Assembly: GCA_937969505.1 (NCBI GenBank)
Contig: CALBWA010000002.1
Coordinates: forward strand, 1 to 64,000
Length of the DNA: 64,000 nt
Direction of reading: 5' to 3'
Origin: an uncultured Erythrobacter sp.
GTDB taxonomy: Bacteria; Pseudomonadota; Alphaproteobacteria; Sphingomonadales; Sphingomonadaceae
Under the pieces are notes generated by a model that had not been told where the DNA came from, did no database searches, and saw only the letters and a list, made by a program, of their open reading frames with translations. Both the position numbers and the translations under genes were made by a program. Positions 44,994 to 52,714 of the stretch are shown here, piece after piece (position 1 is the first letter of the stretch; each line of letters starts with the position of its first letter).

Positions 44994-45598
44994 TGGTAAT
45001 CCTCACGAGAGTGATTGGATAGCCGGCCCATAATGGCGGCGACATAGTGCCGGGTTTCAGTGATGGCAGGCACCCCGCCAGCCTTTTCAACCCGGCCGGG
45101 CCCAGCGTTGTAAGCAGCCAGAGCCTTCTCCAGATCGCCCTCGAACCGGTCGAGTTGTTCGCGCAGATACCGCGCCCCGCCTTCGAGATTGGCCATCGGG
45201 TCGTCCGGATCGACCCCCAGATATCGCGCTGTGGCAGGCATCAACTGGGCCAGGCCGCGCGCACCCTTGGGGGAAACAGCGTCGGCCCGCCACCGGCTTT
45301 CCTGCCATACCAGCGCCTCGATCAAAGCCGGGCTAAGGTCAAACCGTCGGGCAAGTTCTGCCACTTTTTCAGCGTATTCCGGCGGCACAGTCAGCGCATG
45401 GAGAGCCGCATTGGCAATCGCGCGATCGGGGATGACAATATCGCTGCCATCGGGAACGGCCATACCGACAAGCGCAAGCTCGCCGGTAATCCAGCGCGCA
45501 CCATCTGCGTTGACTTCCATGACGTCTGCCTTGCCCGGAACGGCCCACAAGGCCGGGATCAAAGCGGTTGCCAAAAGACCCGTGCGTAAGCGAATCAT
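44990..45598 (-). CDS. Lytic transglycosylase (VirB1-like)
   Basis: A 202-aa periplasmic enzyme that cleaves peptidoglycan to let the secretion apparatus through. The SLT domain is clear: ALVWQESRWRADAVSPKGARGLAQLMPATARYLG holds the catalytic Glu (in QES) and the GARGLAQLMP signature, followed by ALAAYNAGPGRVEKAGGVP. A signal peptide precedes it. The start is the ATG at 45598 (MIRLRTG). First gene of the virB cluster; its stop overlaps virB2. Confidence 0.92.
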   Translation of the reverse strand: MIRLRTGLLATALIPALWAVPGKADVMEVNADGARWITGELALVGMAVPDGSDIVIPDRAIANAALHALTVPPEYAEKVAELARRFDLSPALIEALVWQESRWRADAVSPKGARGLAQLMPATARYLGVDPDDPMANLEGGARYLREQLDRFEGDLEKALAAYNAGPGRVEKAGGVPAITETRHYVAAIMGRLSNHSREDYQ

Positions 45599-45722
45599 CG
45601 CGTACCTCCCACACCTCCAATGCCTACTACATATGACAGCAGAGTGACTGCCCAGCCTGGACAAAACTGGAGGATGGCTTGTGGATAGAAGCTGAATGCC
45701 GTTCCCCGCCAATGCATCCAGC

Positions 45723-46397
45723 CTATCCCAGGTCGAGCACATAGCCTATCGAGCGCACCGTTCGCACAGGATGTCCGGCACCTGCGGCACGCAAGGCCCG
45801 GCGCAGCCGCCCGACCCAGACATCGACCGTGCGTTCATCAATCGCTGGCTCCTGTTTGCCCAGCCCTCCGATCAATTCCGCCCGAGTCATGGCGCAATTG
45901 GCGTTTTCTGCCAGAAACCGCAGCAGCCGGAATTCATTGGGCCGCAAATCAATCGGCTGTCCTGCCCAGCGCGCCTGAAGCGCCGTCATATCAATCGTCA
46001 GGTCGCCCCGCTCGAATTTTCGAGCTGCCATTCGCGCGCCTCCATCGGCCTGCAAGGCAAGCACCCGGTCAAGTATCACCGTACGATCCACCGGCCCGAC
46101 AATGTAATCGTCAGCACCGGCCCGAAGCGCCCGGCGCCGATCTTCGGCAATATCGTCTTCCAGGACGACCGTAATATGGGCATCCTGAGTGCGCGGATCA
46201 GCCCGCAAGCGTCGGCACATTTCCAGGCCTGACAAATCATCCATGACCCAGTCGACAAAGGCCCACATCGGTCCATCGACCAGATGTTCAGGGCCCGCAG
46301 CGGTCAATTGGCCGAATTTGAAATGCCAAAGATCATGGACAAAATTTTCGTATTTTCCGACCGCATCATCGGTGACAAAGATATCGACGATATCCAT
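45723..46397 (-). CDS. OmpR/PhoB-type response regulator with degenerate receiver
   Basis: A 224-aa protein: receiver domain (about 1-120) and a winged-helix DNA-binding domain of the OmpR type (about 130-224, with RPNEFRLLRFLAENANCAMTRAELI and TVDVWVGRLRRALRAAG). The acidic pair (Asp10, Asp11) and the phospho-acceptor Asp49 are present, but the usual Thr/Ser is Leu79 and the conserved Lys before Pro is Gly101. Such receivers may not switch by phosphorylation. No histidine kinase is adjacent. It lies upstream of the virB cluster on the same strand (125-bp gap), so it could regulate it. Start at ATG 46397. Confidence 0.9.
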   Translation of the reverse strand: MDIVDIFVTDDAVGKYENFVHDLWHFKFGQLTAAGPEHLVDGPMWAFVDWVMDDLSGLEMCRRLRADPRTQDAHITVVLEDDIAEDRRRALRAGADDYIVGPVDRTVILDRVLALQADGGARMAARKFERGDLTIDMTALQARWAGQPIDLRPNEFRLLRFLAENANCAMTRAELIGGLGKQEPAIDERTVDVWVGRLRRALRAAGAGHPVRTVRSIGYVLDLG

Positions 46398-46509
46398 CCA
46401 AACCCCCAAATCCCAGCCCCATTGGCTGCCCTGCGAGTTCCGGATTTGGCGCAGTCATATGACGCATTCATGACGAATGTTACGGTTGCCCAACTCTCGC
46501 CTGCTGACT

Positions 46510-47535
46510 TCACTCCCCGCGCACTGTGACCTGGTCCATTGCAGCACCCTGCATCGCCATGCCCGTAGGCCACTTGGGTCGATAGGGTTTTTCCAGACGC
46601 GCCAGTTCATCGTCAGTCAGAGTGATCTCCAGAGCCGCCACCGCATCGCTCAGATGATGCGCCTTGGTCGCCCCGATGATCGGTGCAGCCACTTGCGTCT
46701 TGCTGTAATGCCAGGCCAGCGCAATGCTGGCGCGCGCCGCCCCGCGCTCCTGCGCAATCGCGCCGACCTCTGCAATGATCGCCCGATCAGTCTCGTTGCT
46801 GTCATCATACAGCATCGTCCCGACCCGGTCGGTCTTGCTGCGCACAGTCTCCTCGTCCGCCGGACGGGTCAGACGACCCCGCGCCAGCGGGCTCCACGGG
46901 ATGACCCCCACCCCTTCATCTGCGCACAGCGGCAGCATTTCGCGCTCTTCCTCGCGATACAAAAGGTTGAGCTGGTTCTGCATGGCAATAAACCGCGTCC
47001 AGCCATGGCTGCGCGCCACCTCCTGCGCCTTGGCAAACTGCCATGCATACATGGAAGAGGCCCCGATATAGCGCGCCTTGCCAGCCTTCACGATGTCGTG
47101 CAGCGCCTCCATCACCTCTTCAATGGGGGTCGCATCATCCCACCGATGAATCTGGAACAGATCGACATAATCCATCCCCAGCCGAGTCAGGCTGTCATCA
47201 ATTGCCTGCATCAGGCTTTTGCGCGAAAGCCCGCCGGTGTTGGGCGCATTGCGCCACGCGCCATAGGCCTTGGTCGCGACCACGATTTCATCACGTCTGG
47301 CATATTCGCGCAGCAATTTTCCGGTGATCTGTTCCGATGTGCCCCCGGCATAGATGTTCGCCGTGTCGAAGAAATTGATCCCGTGTTCCAGCGCCCCGCG
47401 AAAGAACGGCCGGCTTGCCTCTTCATCAAGCAGCCAATCGCCGTGCCAGCCCTTGGAACTGTCGCCATAACTCATGCAGCCAAGGCACAGTTGCGAAACA
47501 TTCAGGCCGGATTTGCCGAGGCGGGTGTATTTCAT
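46510..47535 (-). CDS. Aldo/keto reductase
   Basis: A 341-aa NADPH-dependent (beta/alpha)8-barrel reductase. The family signature is seen in INFFDTANIYAGG (catalytic Asp and Tyr), GLSRKSLMQAIDDSLTRLGMDYVDLFQIHRWD and GVGVIPWSPLARGRL. It resembles the AKR group related to YajO/YghZ. Start at ATG 47535 (MKYTRLG) with GGAG seven bases upstream. Physiological substrate unknown. Confidence 0.93.
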   Translation of the reverse strand: MKYTRLGKSGLNVSQLCLGCMSYGDSSKGWHGDWLLDEEASRPFFRGALEHGINFFDTANIYAGGTSEQITGKLLREYARRDEIVVATKAYGAWRNAPNTGGLSRKSLMQAIDDSLTRLGMDYVDLFQIHRWDDATPIEEVMEALHDIVKAGKARYIGASSMYAWQFAKAQEVARSHGWTRFIAMQNQLNLLYREEEREMLPLCADEGVGVIPWSPLARGRLTRPADEETVRSKTDRVGTMLYDDSNETDRAIIAEVGAIAQERGAARASIALAWHYSKTQVAAPIIGATKAHHLSDAVAALEITLTDDELARLEKPYRPKWPTGMAMQGAAMDQVTVRGE

Positions 47536-47574
47536 GATGGTCTCCATTGGCGCATTTCGCGCATGAAACGGGTT

Positions 47575-47669
47575 AGCGAAGTTGACACAATTGACTGAGT
47601 GTTACCTTCAGATATCGGCCATAACCTGCTGGCCCAATTGATTTTTATCGCGCAGAGCGAAGTTGACAC
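47575..47669. repeat. Pair of 14-base direct repeats upstream of the aldo/keto reductase
   Basis: AGCGAAGTTGACAC occurs at 47575-47588 and 47656-47669, exactly 81 bases apart, within the 244-bp gap between the aldo/keto reductase and SDR genes. Spacing near eight helical turns would suit two sites for one regulator. Nothing else is recognisable in this gap. Confidence 0.45.
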
Positions 47670-47779
47670 TTTTGCAAACGAAATCGGTTCTGTTCCTGAT
47701 GGGCTTAGCGCGTTCATCAGCGCCAACCTTCGCATGATGCAGCAAAGTAGGAAAGCTGCGCGCCGTCCAACGCCTTTTT

Positions 47780-48526
47780 TCAGAGTGACAACCCGCCATC
47801 CACAATCAGTGACTGGCCGGTGACGTAGGATGCCATTGGCGAGGCAAGAAACAGCGCCGTGCCTGCCATATCAGACGGCGTGCCGAACCGGCCAAGCGGG
47901 ATCCGCGCCAGCGCGCCCTCGCGTCGTTCGGCATTTTGCGTTGTGACGTGTGTCATCTTGGTTTCGACAAAGCCCGGCGCGATCCCGTTGACCCTGATGC
48001 CATCGCGCGCCCAGGCCTGCGCCAGCGATCCGACCAGACTGGCAGCGCCCGCCTTGCTGGCACCATAGGCGGGATTACCGATCATCGCGTGAAAGGCGCC
48101 GGTGGAACTGACAATGATGATCGAGGCGTCCCTGCCCTGCATTCCGGGATGGAATGCGCGGGCACAATCCATCACCGAATTGAGATTGACGTCGACCACT
48201 TCGTCCCAACCCTCGCGCGCAAACTCGGCCCGGCCATACCGTACCGCACCCTGACACAGCACCAACACGTCGAGCGCACCGATTTTCTTGGCCAAAGGAG
48301 TAACCGCTTCACGATCGGTCACATCCAGCTGGTGATAGGTCAGGCCGGTAAAATCGCTGTCTTCCGATTCCAGATAATCGCCTTCATCCGGGCGCGTGCC
48401 GGTGACATGAACCCTCGCCCCGCATTCGGCAAAGCTGCGAGCAATGCCGTTGCCAATACCGCTCGACCCACCGATGATGAGGACGTGCTTTGCGGTCAAA
48501 TCGAACGCTGCGGATGGTTGTGTCAT
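47780..48526 (-). CDS. SDR family oxidoreductase
   Basis: A 248-aa classical short-chain dehydrogenase. The nucleotide-binding GGSSGIGNGIA is near residue 19, the active-site Ser in IVSSTGAF and the YxxxK pair in YGASKAGA; the LNG-type NAG motif reads LCQGAV, slightly unusual. The end motif GQSLIVDGGLSL is typical. It lies just downstream of the acyl-CoA dehydrogenase gene (16-bp gap), so both may act on acyl chains; substrate unknown. Confidence 0.92.
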   Translation of the reverse strand: MTQPSAAFDLTAKHVLIIGGSSGIGNGIARSFAECGARVHVTGTRPDEGDYLESEDSDFTGLTYHQLDVTDREAVTPLAKKIGALDVLVLCQGAVRYGRAEFAREGWDEVVDVNLNSVMDCARAFHPGMQGRDASIIIVSSTGAFHAMIGNPAYGASKAGAASLVGSLAQAWARDGIRVNGIAPGFVETKMTHVTTQNAERREGALARIPLGRFGTPSDMAGTALFLASPMASYVTGQSLIVDGGLSL

Positions 48527-48542
48527 GCAGGTTCCTCTGCGC

Positions 48543-49685
48543 TTAAATCGAGCGGCTGATCACTTCCTTCATGATCTCGCTGGTGCCGCCATAGATACGC
48601 TGGACACGCGCATCGCGCCACAGGCGAGCGATGGCATATTCATTCATATACCCCGCACCGCCATGCAATTGCAGCGCTGCATCCACGCATTCCCACTGCA
48701 TTTCGGTGTGCCACAGCTTGGCCGCTGATGCCTCGTCCGTGGTCAGCTCGCCAGCCAGATGGCGTGTGATGGCCCAGTCCAGATGCGCCCAGCCGACCTG
48801 CAATTTCGCCTTGAGGTCAGCGAGGGTGAATTTGGTGTTCTGGAATTCAAACACGGTGCTGCCAAAGGCCTTGCGGTCCTTGGTAAAACTGACCGCTTCA
48901 TCAAAGGCGCGTTGCGCACCGCCCTGGGCCGACACCGCGATGCTGAGCCGTTCCTGCGGCAATTCTTCCATCAGATGGACAAACCCGCGCCCTTCACCGC
49001 CCAGAATATTGGTCTTGGGCACGCGGCAATCGCTGAAGAACAATTCGGATGTGTCAGCAGAGTGCTGGCCGATCTTGTCGAGATTGCGCCCTTTTTCAAA
49101 ACCTGGGGTGTCCGCATCAACCAGCACCAGCGAAGTTCCCTTGGCCCCGGCAGCAGGATCGGTCTTGGCCACCACGATCACCACATCGGCGTTCTGGCCA
49201 TTGGTGATGTAGGTTTTGGAGCCGTTGATAACCAGATGATTGCCATCCTCGATCGCCGTGGTGCGAATGCCCTGCAAATCGCTGCCCGTGCCCGGTTCGG
49301 TCATCGCAATGGCGGTGATGATATCGCCTGACACCATGCCGGGCAGATATTTTTCGCGCTGTTCGGGCGTGCCCAGCCGCTCGAAATAATTGACCGTGAT
49401 GTCGTTCTGCAAGGTGAAGCCTGCCGAAGTTCCGATATAGGCCAGTTCTTCGGCCAGAACGCAGTTGAAGCCGAAATCGAGGCCCAGCCCGCCGTTTTCC
49501 TCTTTTACCGTGGGGCACAGCATGCCCGCCTCGCCCAGAGCCAGCCACGCTTTCTTGGGCACCAGCCCCTCTTCCTCATGTTGATCGAGATGGGGCGTCA
49601 TATGGTCGGCCAGCACCTTGCGCACGGTGTCACGAAAGGCCTCGTGATCTTCATTGTAGGCAGTGCGGGCAGCGGTATTGAGCAT
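48543..49685 (-). CDS. Acyl-CoA dehydrogenase
   Basis: A 380-aa FAD enzyme that introduces a double bond into acyl-CoA. FAD/substrate motifs are clear: AMTEPGTGSDLQGI, the FFSDCRVPKTNILG segment and QLHGGAGYMNEY; the C-terminal RIYGGTSEIMKEVISRSI is typical of long- or medium-chain members. Start at ATG 49685 with AGGAAA upstream; the longer in-frame extension is non-coding. Followed 16 bp later by an SDR gene. Confidence 0.95.
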   Translation of the reverse strand: MLNTAARTAYNEDHEAFRDTVRKVLADHMTPHLDQHEEEGLVPKKAWLALGEAGMLCPTVKEENGGLGLDFGFNCVLAEELAYIGTSAGFTLQNDITVNYFERLGTPEQREKYLPGMVSGDIITAIAMTEPGTGSDLQGIRTTAIEDGNHLVINGSKTYITNGQNADVVIVVAKTDPAAGAKGTSLVLVDADTPGFEKGRNLDKIGQHSADTSELFFSDCRVPKTNILGGEGRGFVHLMEELPQERLSIAVSAQGGAQRAFDEAVSFTKDRKAFGSTVFEFQNTKFTLADLKAKLQVGWAHLDWAITRHLAGELTTDEASAAKLWHTEMQWECVDAALQLHGGAGYMNEYAIARLWRDARVQRIYGGTSEIMKEVISRSI

Positions 49686-49812
49686 AGAAATTTCCTGTCG
49701 CGAGAATGGATGTGCACGCTGCGGTGTAAACCGGTCCGCCCGCGCAATGTGCAAGCGATAGCATGTTTGGCGCAGCTGGCGGGCTGGCACAAATGATCAT
49801 TTTGCACAGGCA

Positions 49813-50973
49813 GTGGATCATGCGTTTGTCATCGGGCGCGGGTTCGCACTTGCAATATCGGGTAAGGCCGCACAACAGGCTGCCATGGCACGGCGCAGTT
49901 TCGATGGATTTGGCGACAGGGACCTTCGGGCGAGCGAATTTGGCGCGCGTCACGATCCGTGCATCGTCATTGTCCCAGACTGTCAGCCTGATGCAGATGG
50001 CTGGATTGCCACGGCTGAAGCGCTGGCGGCAGCTGGACGCTATGTCATCACACTCGAAGCACTTGCGGGCGAAGAGGCAAACCTTCTGGTCAGCGATCTC
50101 AATGCGGTGCTGCGGCAATTGCTCTCGCGCCCGGTCATTCTGGGGTCGGGTCTGGGCGCCATGGCGGCAATTGCAGTGTTGGGCGAAGGTGAACCTGATC
50201 TGGCAAGCGGGCTTGTGGTCACCGCGCATGCTCCCGCCTCATCACACAGCGCGGTGCCGGATGATGCGGGCGCGCTGACACGCCGGGCGCAGGCGGCAGC
50301 GGGCGCGATCCGGCTGGATTGCCTGGCTTTGGGTGTGCGCGGCGACACGCCTCTGGGCCAGGTTGCCTCTGCCCTGCCCGGTCTTGAGCGATGGGACATG
50401 GAAAGTTCGGCTGATCCGGTCGATGATTTCAACGCGGCGCTGATTGCCTTTCTCGAACGGCAGATCCCGCGCGCACCGATGGAATATGTCGCCGGGTCCG
50501 ATCCGCGCACTTTGCGGGATGCGCTGGGCACTTTTGCCACCGGGGTGACGGTGCTCACCACCAGCACACCCGATGGCACGCCAATTGGCCTGACGGCCAA
50601 CAGCTTCACCTCGGTCAGCCTCGACCCGCCCTTGCTGCTGGTGTGTCCGGCGCGCGATGCCGGATCGACCAGAGTGATCGAACAGGTTGAACATTTCGCC
50701 GTCAATGTGTTGCACATCGGGCAGCAGGAAACCTCCACCCTGTTTGCAACGCCGGGCGAGGACCGCTTTGCCCAGACGCAATACGACATCTGGGACAGCG
50801 GCGTTCCGGTCATTCGCAATTCTCTGGCGAGTTTTGAATGCCGCAAATATGCCGAGTATGACGGTGGTGACCATATCATTCTGGTCGGCGAGGTGCTGCG
50901 CGTCCGCTATGCTCCGCAGCGCGATCCTTTGCTGTATTTCCGCGGCAAATACCGCAAATTGCACTTCGCATAA
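49813..50973 (+). CDS. Flavin reductase fused to an alpha/beta-hydrolase-like domain lacking the nucleophile
   Basis: A 386-aa two-domain protein. The C-terminal half (about 225-386) is an FMN-binding split-barrel flavin reductase (LRDALGTFATGVTVLTTSTPDG, then GLTANSFTSVSLDPPLLLV), of the type that supplies reduced flavin to monooxygenases. The N-terminal half resembles an alpha/beta hydrolase, but the nucleophile elbow reads LGSGLGA, with Gly where Ser is expected. The start is a GTG at 49813; an ATG at 49885 is an alternative. It is divergent from the acyl-CoA dehydrogenase gene. Partner monooxygenase not in the window. Confidence 0.8.
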   Translation: MDHAFVIGRGFALAISGKAAQQAAMARRSFDGFGDRDLRASEFGARHDPCIVIVPDCQPDADGWIATAEALAAAGRYVITLEALAGEEANLLVSDLNAVLRQLLSRPVILGSGLGAMAAIAVLGEGEPDLASGLVVTAHAPASSHSAVPDDAGALTRRAQAAAGAIRLDCLALGVRGDTPLGQVASALPGLERWDMESSADPVDDFNAALIAFLERQIPRAPMEYVAGSDPRTLRDALGTFATGVTVLTTSTPDGTPIGLTANSFTSVSLDPPLLLVCPARDAGSTRVIEQVEHFAVNVLHIGQQETSTLFATPGEDRFAQTQYDIWDSGVPVIRNSLASFECRKYAEYDGGDHIILVGEVLRVRYAPQRDPLLYFRGKYRKLHFA

Positions 50974-51014
50974 TCCGGCATAGGCATGGCCATATTGCAG
51001 CTGGCTTGAAAATA

Positions 51015-51029
51015 GAACATAATGGGAAC
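51015..51029 (+). promoter_or_regulatory. LexA (SOS) box upstream of imuB
   Basis: GAAC at 51015-51018, seven bases, and GAAC at 51026-51029 form a perfect alphaproteobacterial LexA box. It lies just upstream of imuB-dnaE2, genes that are SOS-controlled in other alphaproteobacteria. Confidence 0.88.
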
Positions 51030-51145
51030 ATTCGCCTTGCTCATGAGGCTCCCACTGATTCTTTTTCGATTGTCCCGCTGTGTCTCGAACCCATTCGCAT
51101 TCTCACTCGCCTGCTGACCACGCCAAAGCCCCATCGGGCAGGCGC

Positions 51146-52711
51146 ATGGTGGCCATTTGGCTGCCGCGCATGGCGCTGGAGCATTGGCTGAACACGCATC
51201 GCAATGATGCAGGCGACCAGCCCTTTGCTCTGGCCAGCGAAGGCCCCCATGGCATGGTGATTGATGCGGTCAGCGATACAGCCAGAGAGGCAGGCGCACG
51301 TCCGGGACAGAGGTTGACCGATGCCCGCGCGATTTGCCCTGCCCTCGCCATCCATCCCTCCAACCCATCGGCCGATGCAGCGCGGCTGGAACAGCTGGGC
51401 TTGTGGGCGCAGCGGTGGAGCCCGTGGACCGCAGCCGATGGCAGGGATGGATTGCTGCTCGACAGCACCGGCGTGTCGCATCTGTTCGGTGGGGAGGAGG
51501 CTTTGCTGCACGATATCGAGCGCGCCCTTACCGCCCAGGGGTTCACCAGCCGCATTGCCGCTGCCCCCACCATCGGGGCGGCTTGGGCGATGGCGCATTA
51601 TGGCAGCAAACGGCGCACCATTCTGGCCGGCGCGCAGTGGCAGGCGCAGCTTGCACCTCTGCCAATAGAAGCGCTCAGGATCGATGGCGATGCCGCCCTG
51701 TTGCTGCGGCGTCTGGGCCTCAAGACTGTGGGCAGTCTGGCGGATATTCCGGTGGACGCGCTTGCCCGCAGGTTTCGCAAGCACCGGCGCGAAATTGCCA
51801 ACCCGCTCAAGCGCTTGCAGCAAGCCCGCGGTGACCGGCAGGAAGTGGTCGAGCCGCTCGTCCCGCGCCCGCTTTACCGCGCCGTAAAACGCGTGACAGA
51901 GCCAGTCCGGCACACCGCCATTTTGCAGCCCATTCTGGCCGATCTGGCGCGGCGCCTGTGCCGCGATCTGGAGGACCACGATCTTGGCCTGCGTCGAACA
52001 GCCTTCCAGGCCTTTCGCATCGATGGCCATATCGCCCGGGTGGAGGTGGAAACGGCCGCCGCTGTGCGTTGTCCCGATCATATCGTGAAGCTGTTTGGCG
52101 AGCGCATAGAGAACCTCGATGCAGGGTTTGGTTTCGATGTCTTTGCCTTGACCGCGCTGTGGCATGAGCCGATGCAGCCAGTGCAAAAGGGGCTGGATGA
52201 CCGTGATGATCTTCCCGGCACTCCGCTGCCGCACCTGATCGATCGGCTGCGCATGCGGCTGGGCCCGCGCAAGGTCAGCCTGCTGGCGGCCCATCCGAGC
52301 CATATTCCCGAACGCGCAGTCACGTTGCAGGGCGATGTGCAGGCCGCCTCCCAGCCCGCAGGCGCGCCCGGCACAATCACCGCGAACGCCATGCCCGCAG
52401 AACCCGCCGCCACCCAGCAGCGCCCGATCAAGCTGCTCGACTGGCCCGAGCCGATCACCGTCATCTATGCCACCCCCGATGGCCCGCCCAGGCGTTTCGG
52501 ATGGCGCGGCCAGGTGCATGATGTAGCCAAATCCCAAGGGCCCGAACGCATTGCGCCAGAATGGTGGCGCGAGAAATCAAGCGTGCGTTTGCGCGATTAT
52601 TACCGCGTGGAGGATGACGCAGGACGGCGTTACTGGATTTATCGCAATGGAGTGATTGACGATGGCCGCGGGGCGCCGCCGCGCTGGTTCCTGCACGGTC
52701 TGTTCGCCTGA
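51146..52711 (+). CDS. imuB: ImuB, Y-family-like mutasome subunit
   Basis: ImuB is a catalytically inactive Y-family polymerase relative that links DnaE2 to the sliding clamp during SOS mutagenesis. The 521-aa protein starts with VAIWLPRMALEHWL and shows the little-finger and C-terminal regions with IKLLDWPEPITVIYATP and DYYRVEDDAGRRYWIYR typical of ImuB. I start at ATG 51146, where family members begin; an in-frame GTG at 51080 would add a His/Ser-rich stretch. A LexA box lies upstream, and dnaE2 starts three bases downstream. The usual imuA partner is not present. Confidence 0.92.
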   Translation: MVAIWLPRMALEHWLNTHRNDAGDQPFALASEGPHGMVIDAVSDTAREAGARPGQRLTDARAICPALAIHPSNPSADAARLEQLGLWAQRWSPWTAADGRDGLLLDSTGVSHLFGGEEALLHDIERALTAQGFTSRIAAAPTIGAAWAMAHYGSKRRTILAGAQWQAQLAPLPIEALRIDGDAALLLRRLGLKTVGSLADIPVDALARRFRKHRREIANPLKRLQQARGDRQEVVEPLVPRPLYRAVKRVTEPVRHTAILQPILADLARRLCRDLEDHDLGLRRTAFQAFRIDGHIARVEVETAAAVRCPDHIVKLFGERIENLDAGFGFDVFALTALWHEPMQPVQKGLDDRDDLPGTPLPHLIDRLRMRLGPRKVSLLAAHPSHIPERAVTLQGDVQAASQPAGAPGTITANAMPAEPAATQQRPIKLLDWPEPITVIYATPDGPPRRFGWRGQVHDVAKSQGPERIAPEWWREKSSVRLRDYYRVEDDAGRRYWIYRNGVIDDGRGAPPRWFLHGLFA

Positions 52712-52714
52712 GCC

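Noticed and set aside
37803..45598. Integrative conjugative element or plasmid origin for the virB cluster
   Set aside because: No relaxase, coupling protein, integrase, partition or replication genes nearby; flanks are chromosomal core genes.
51041..52537. 498-codon minus-strand frame
   Set aside because: Antisense shadow of imuB; it also spans the LexA box region.
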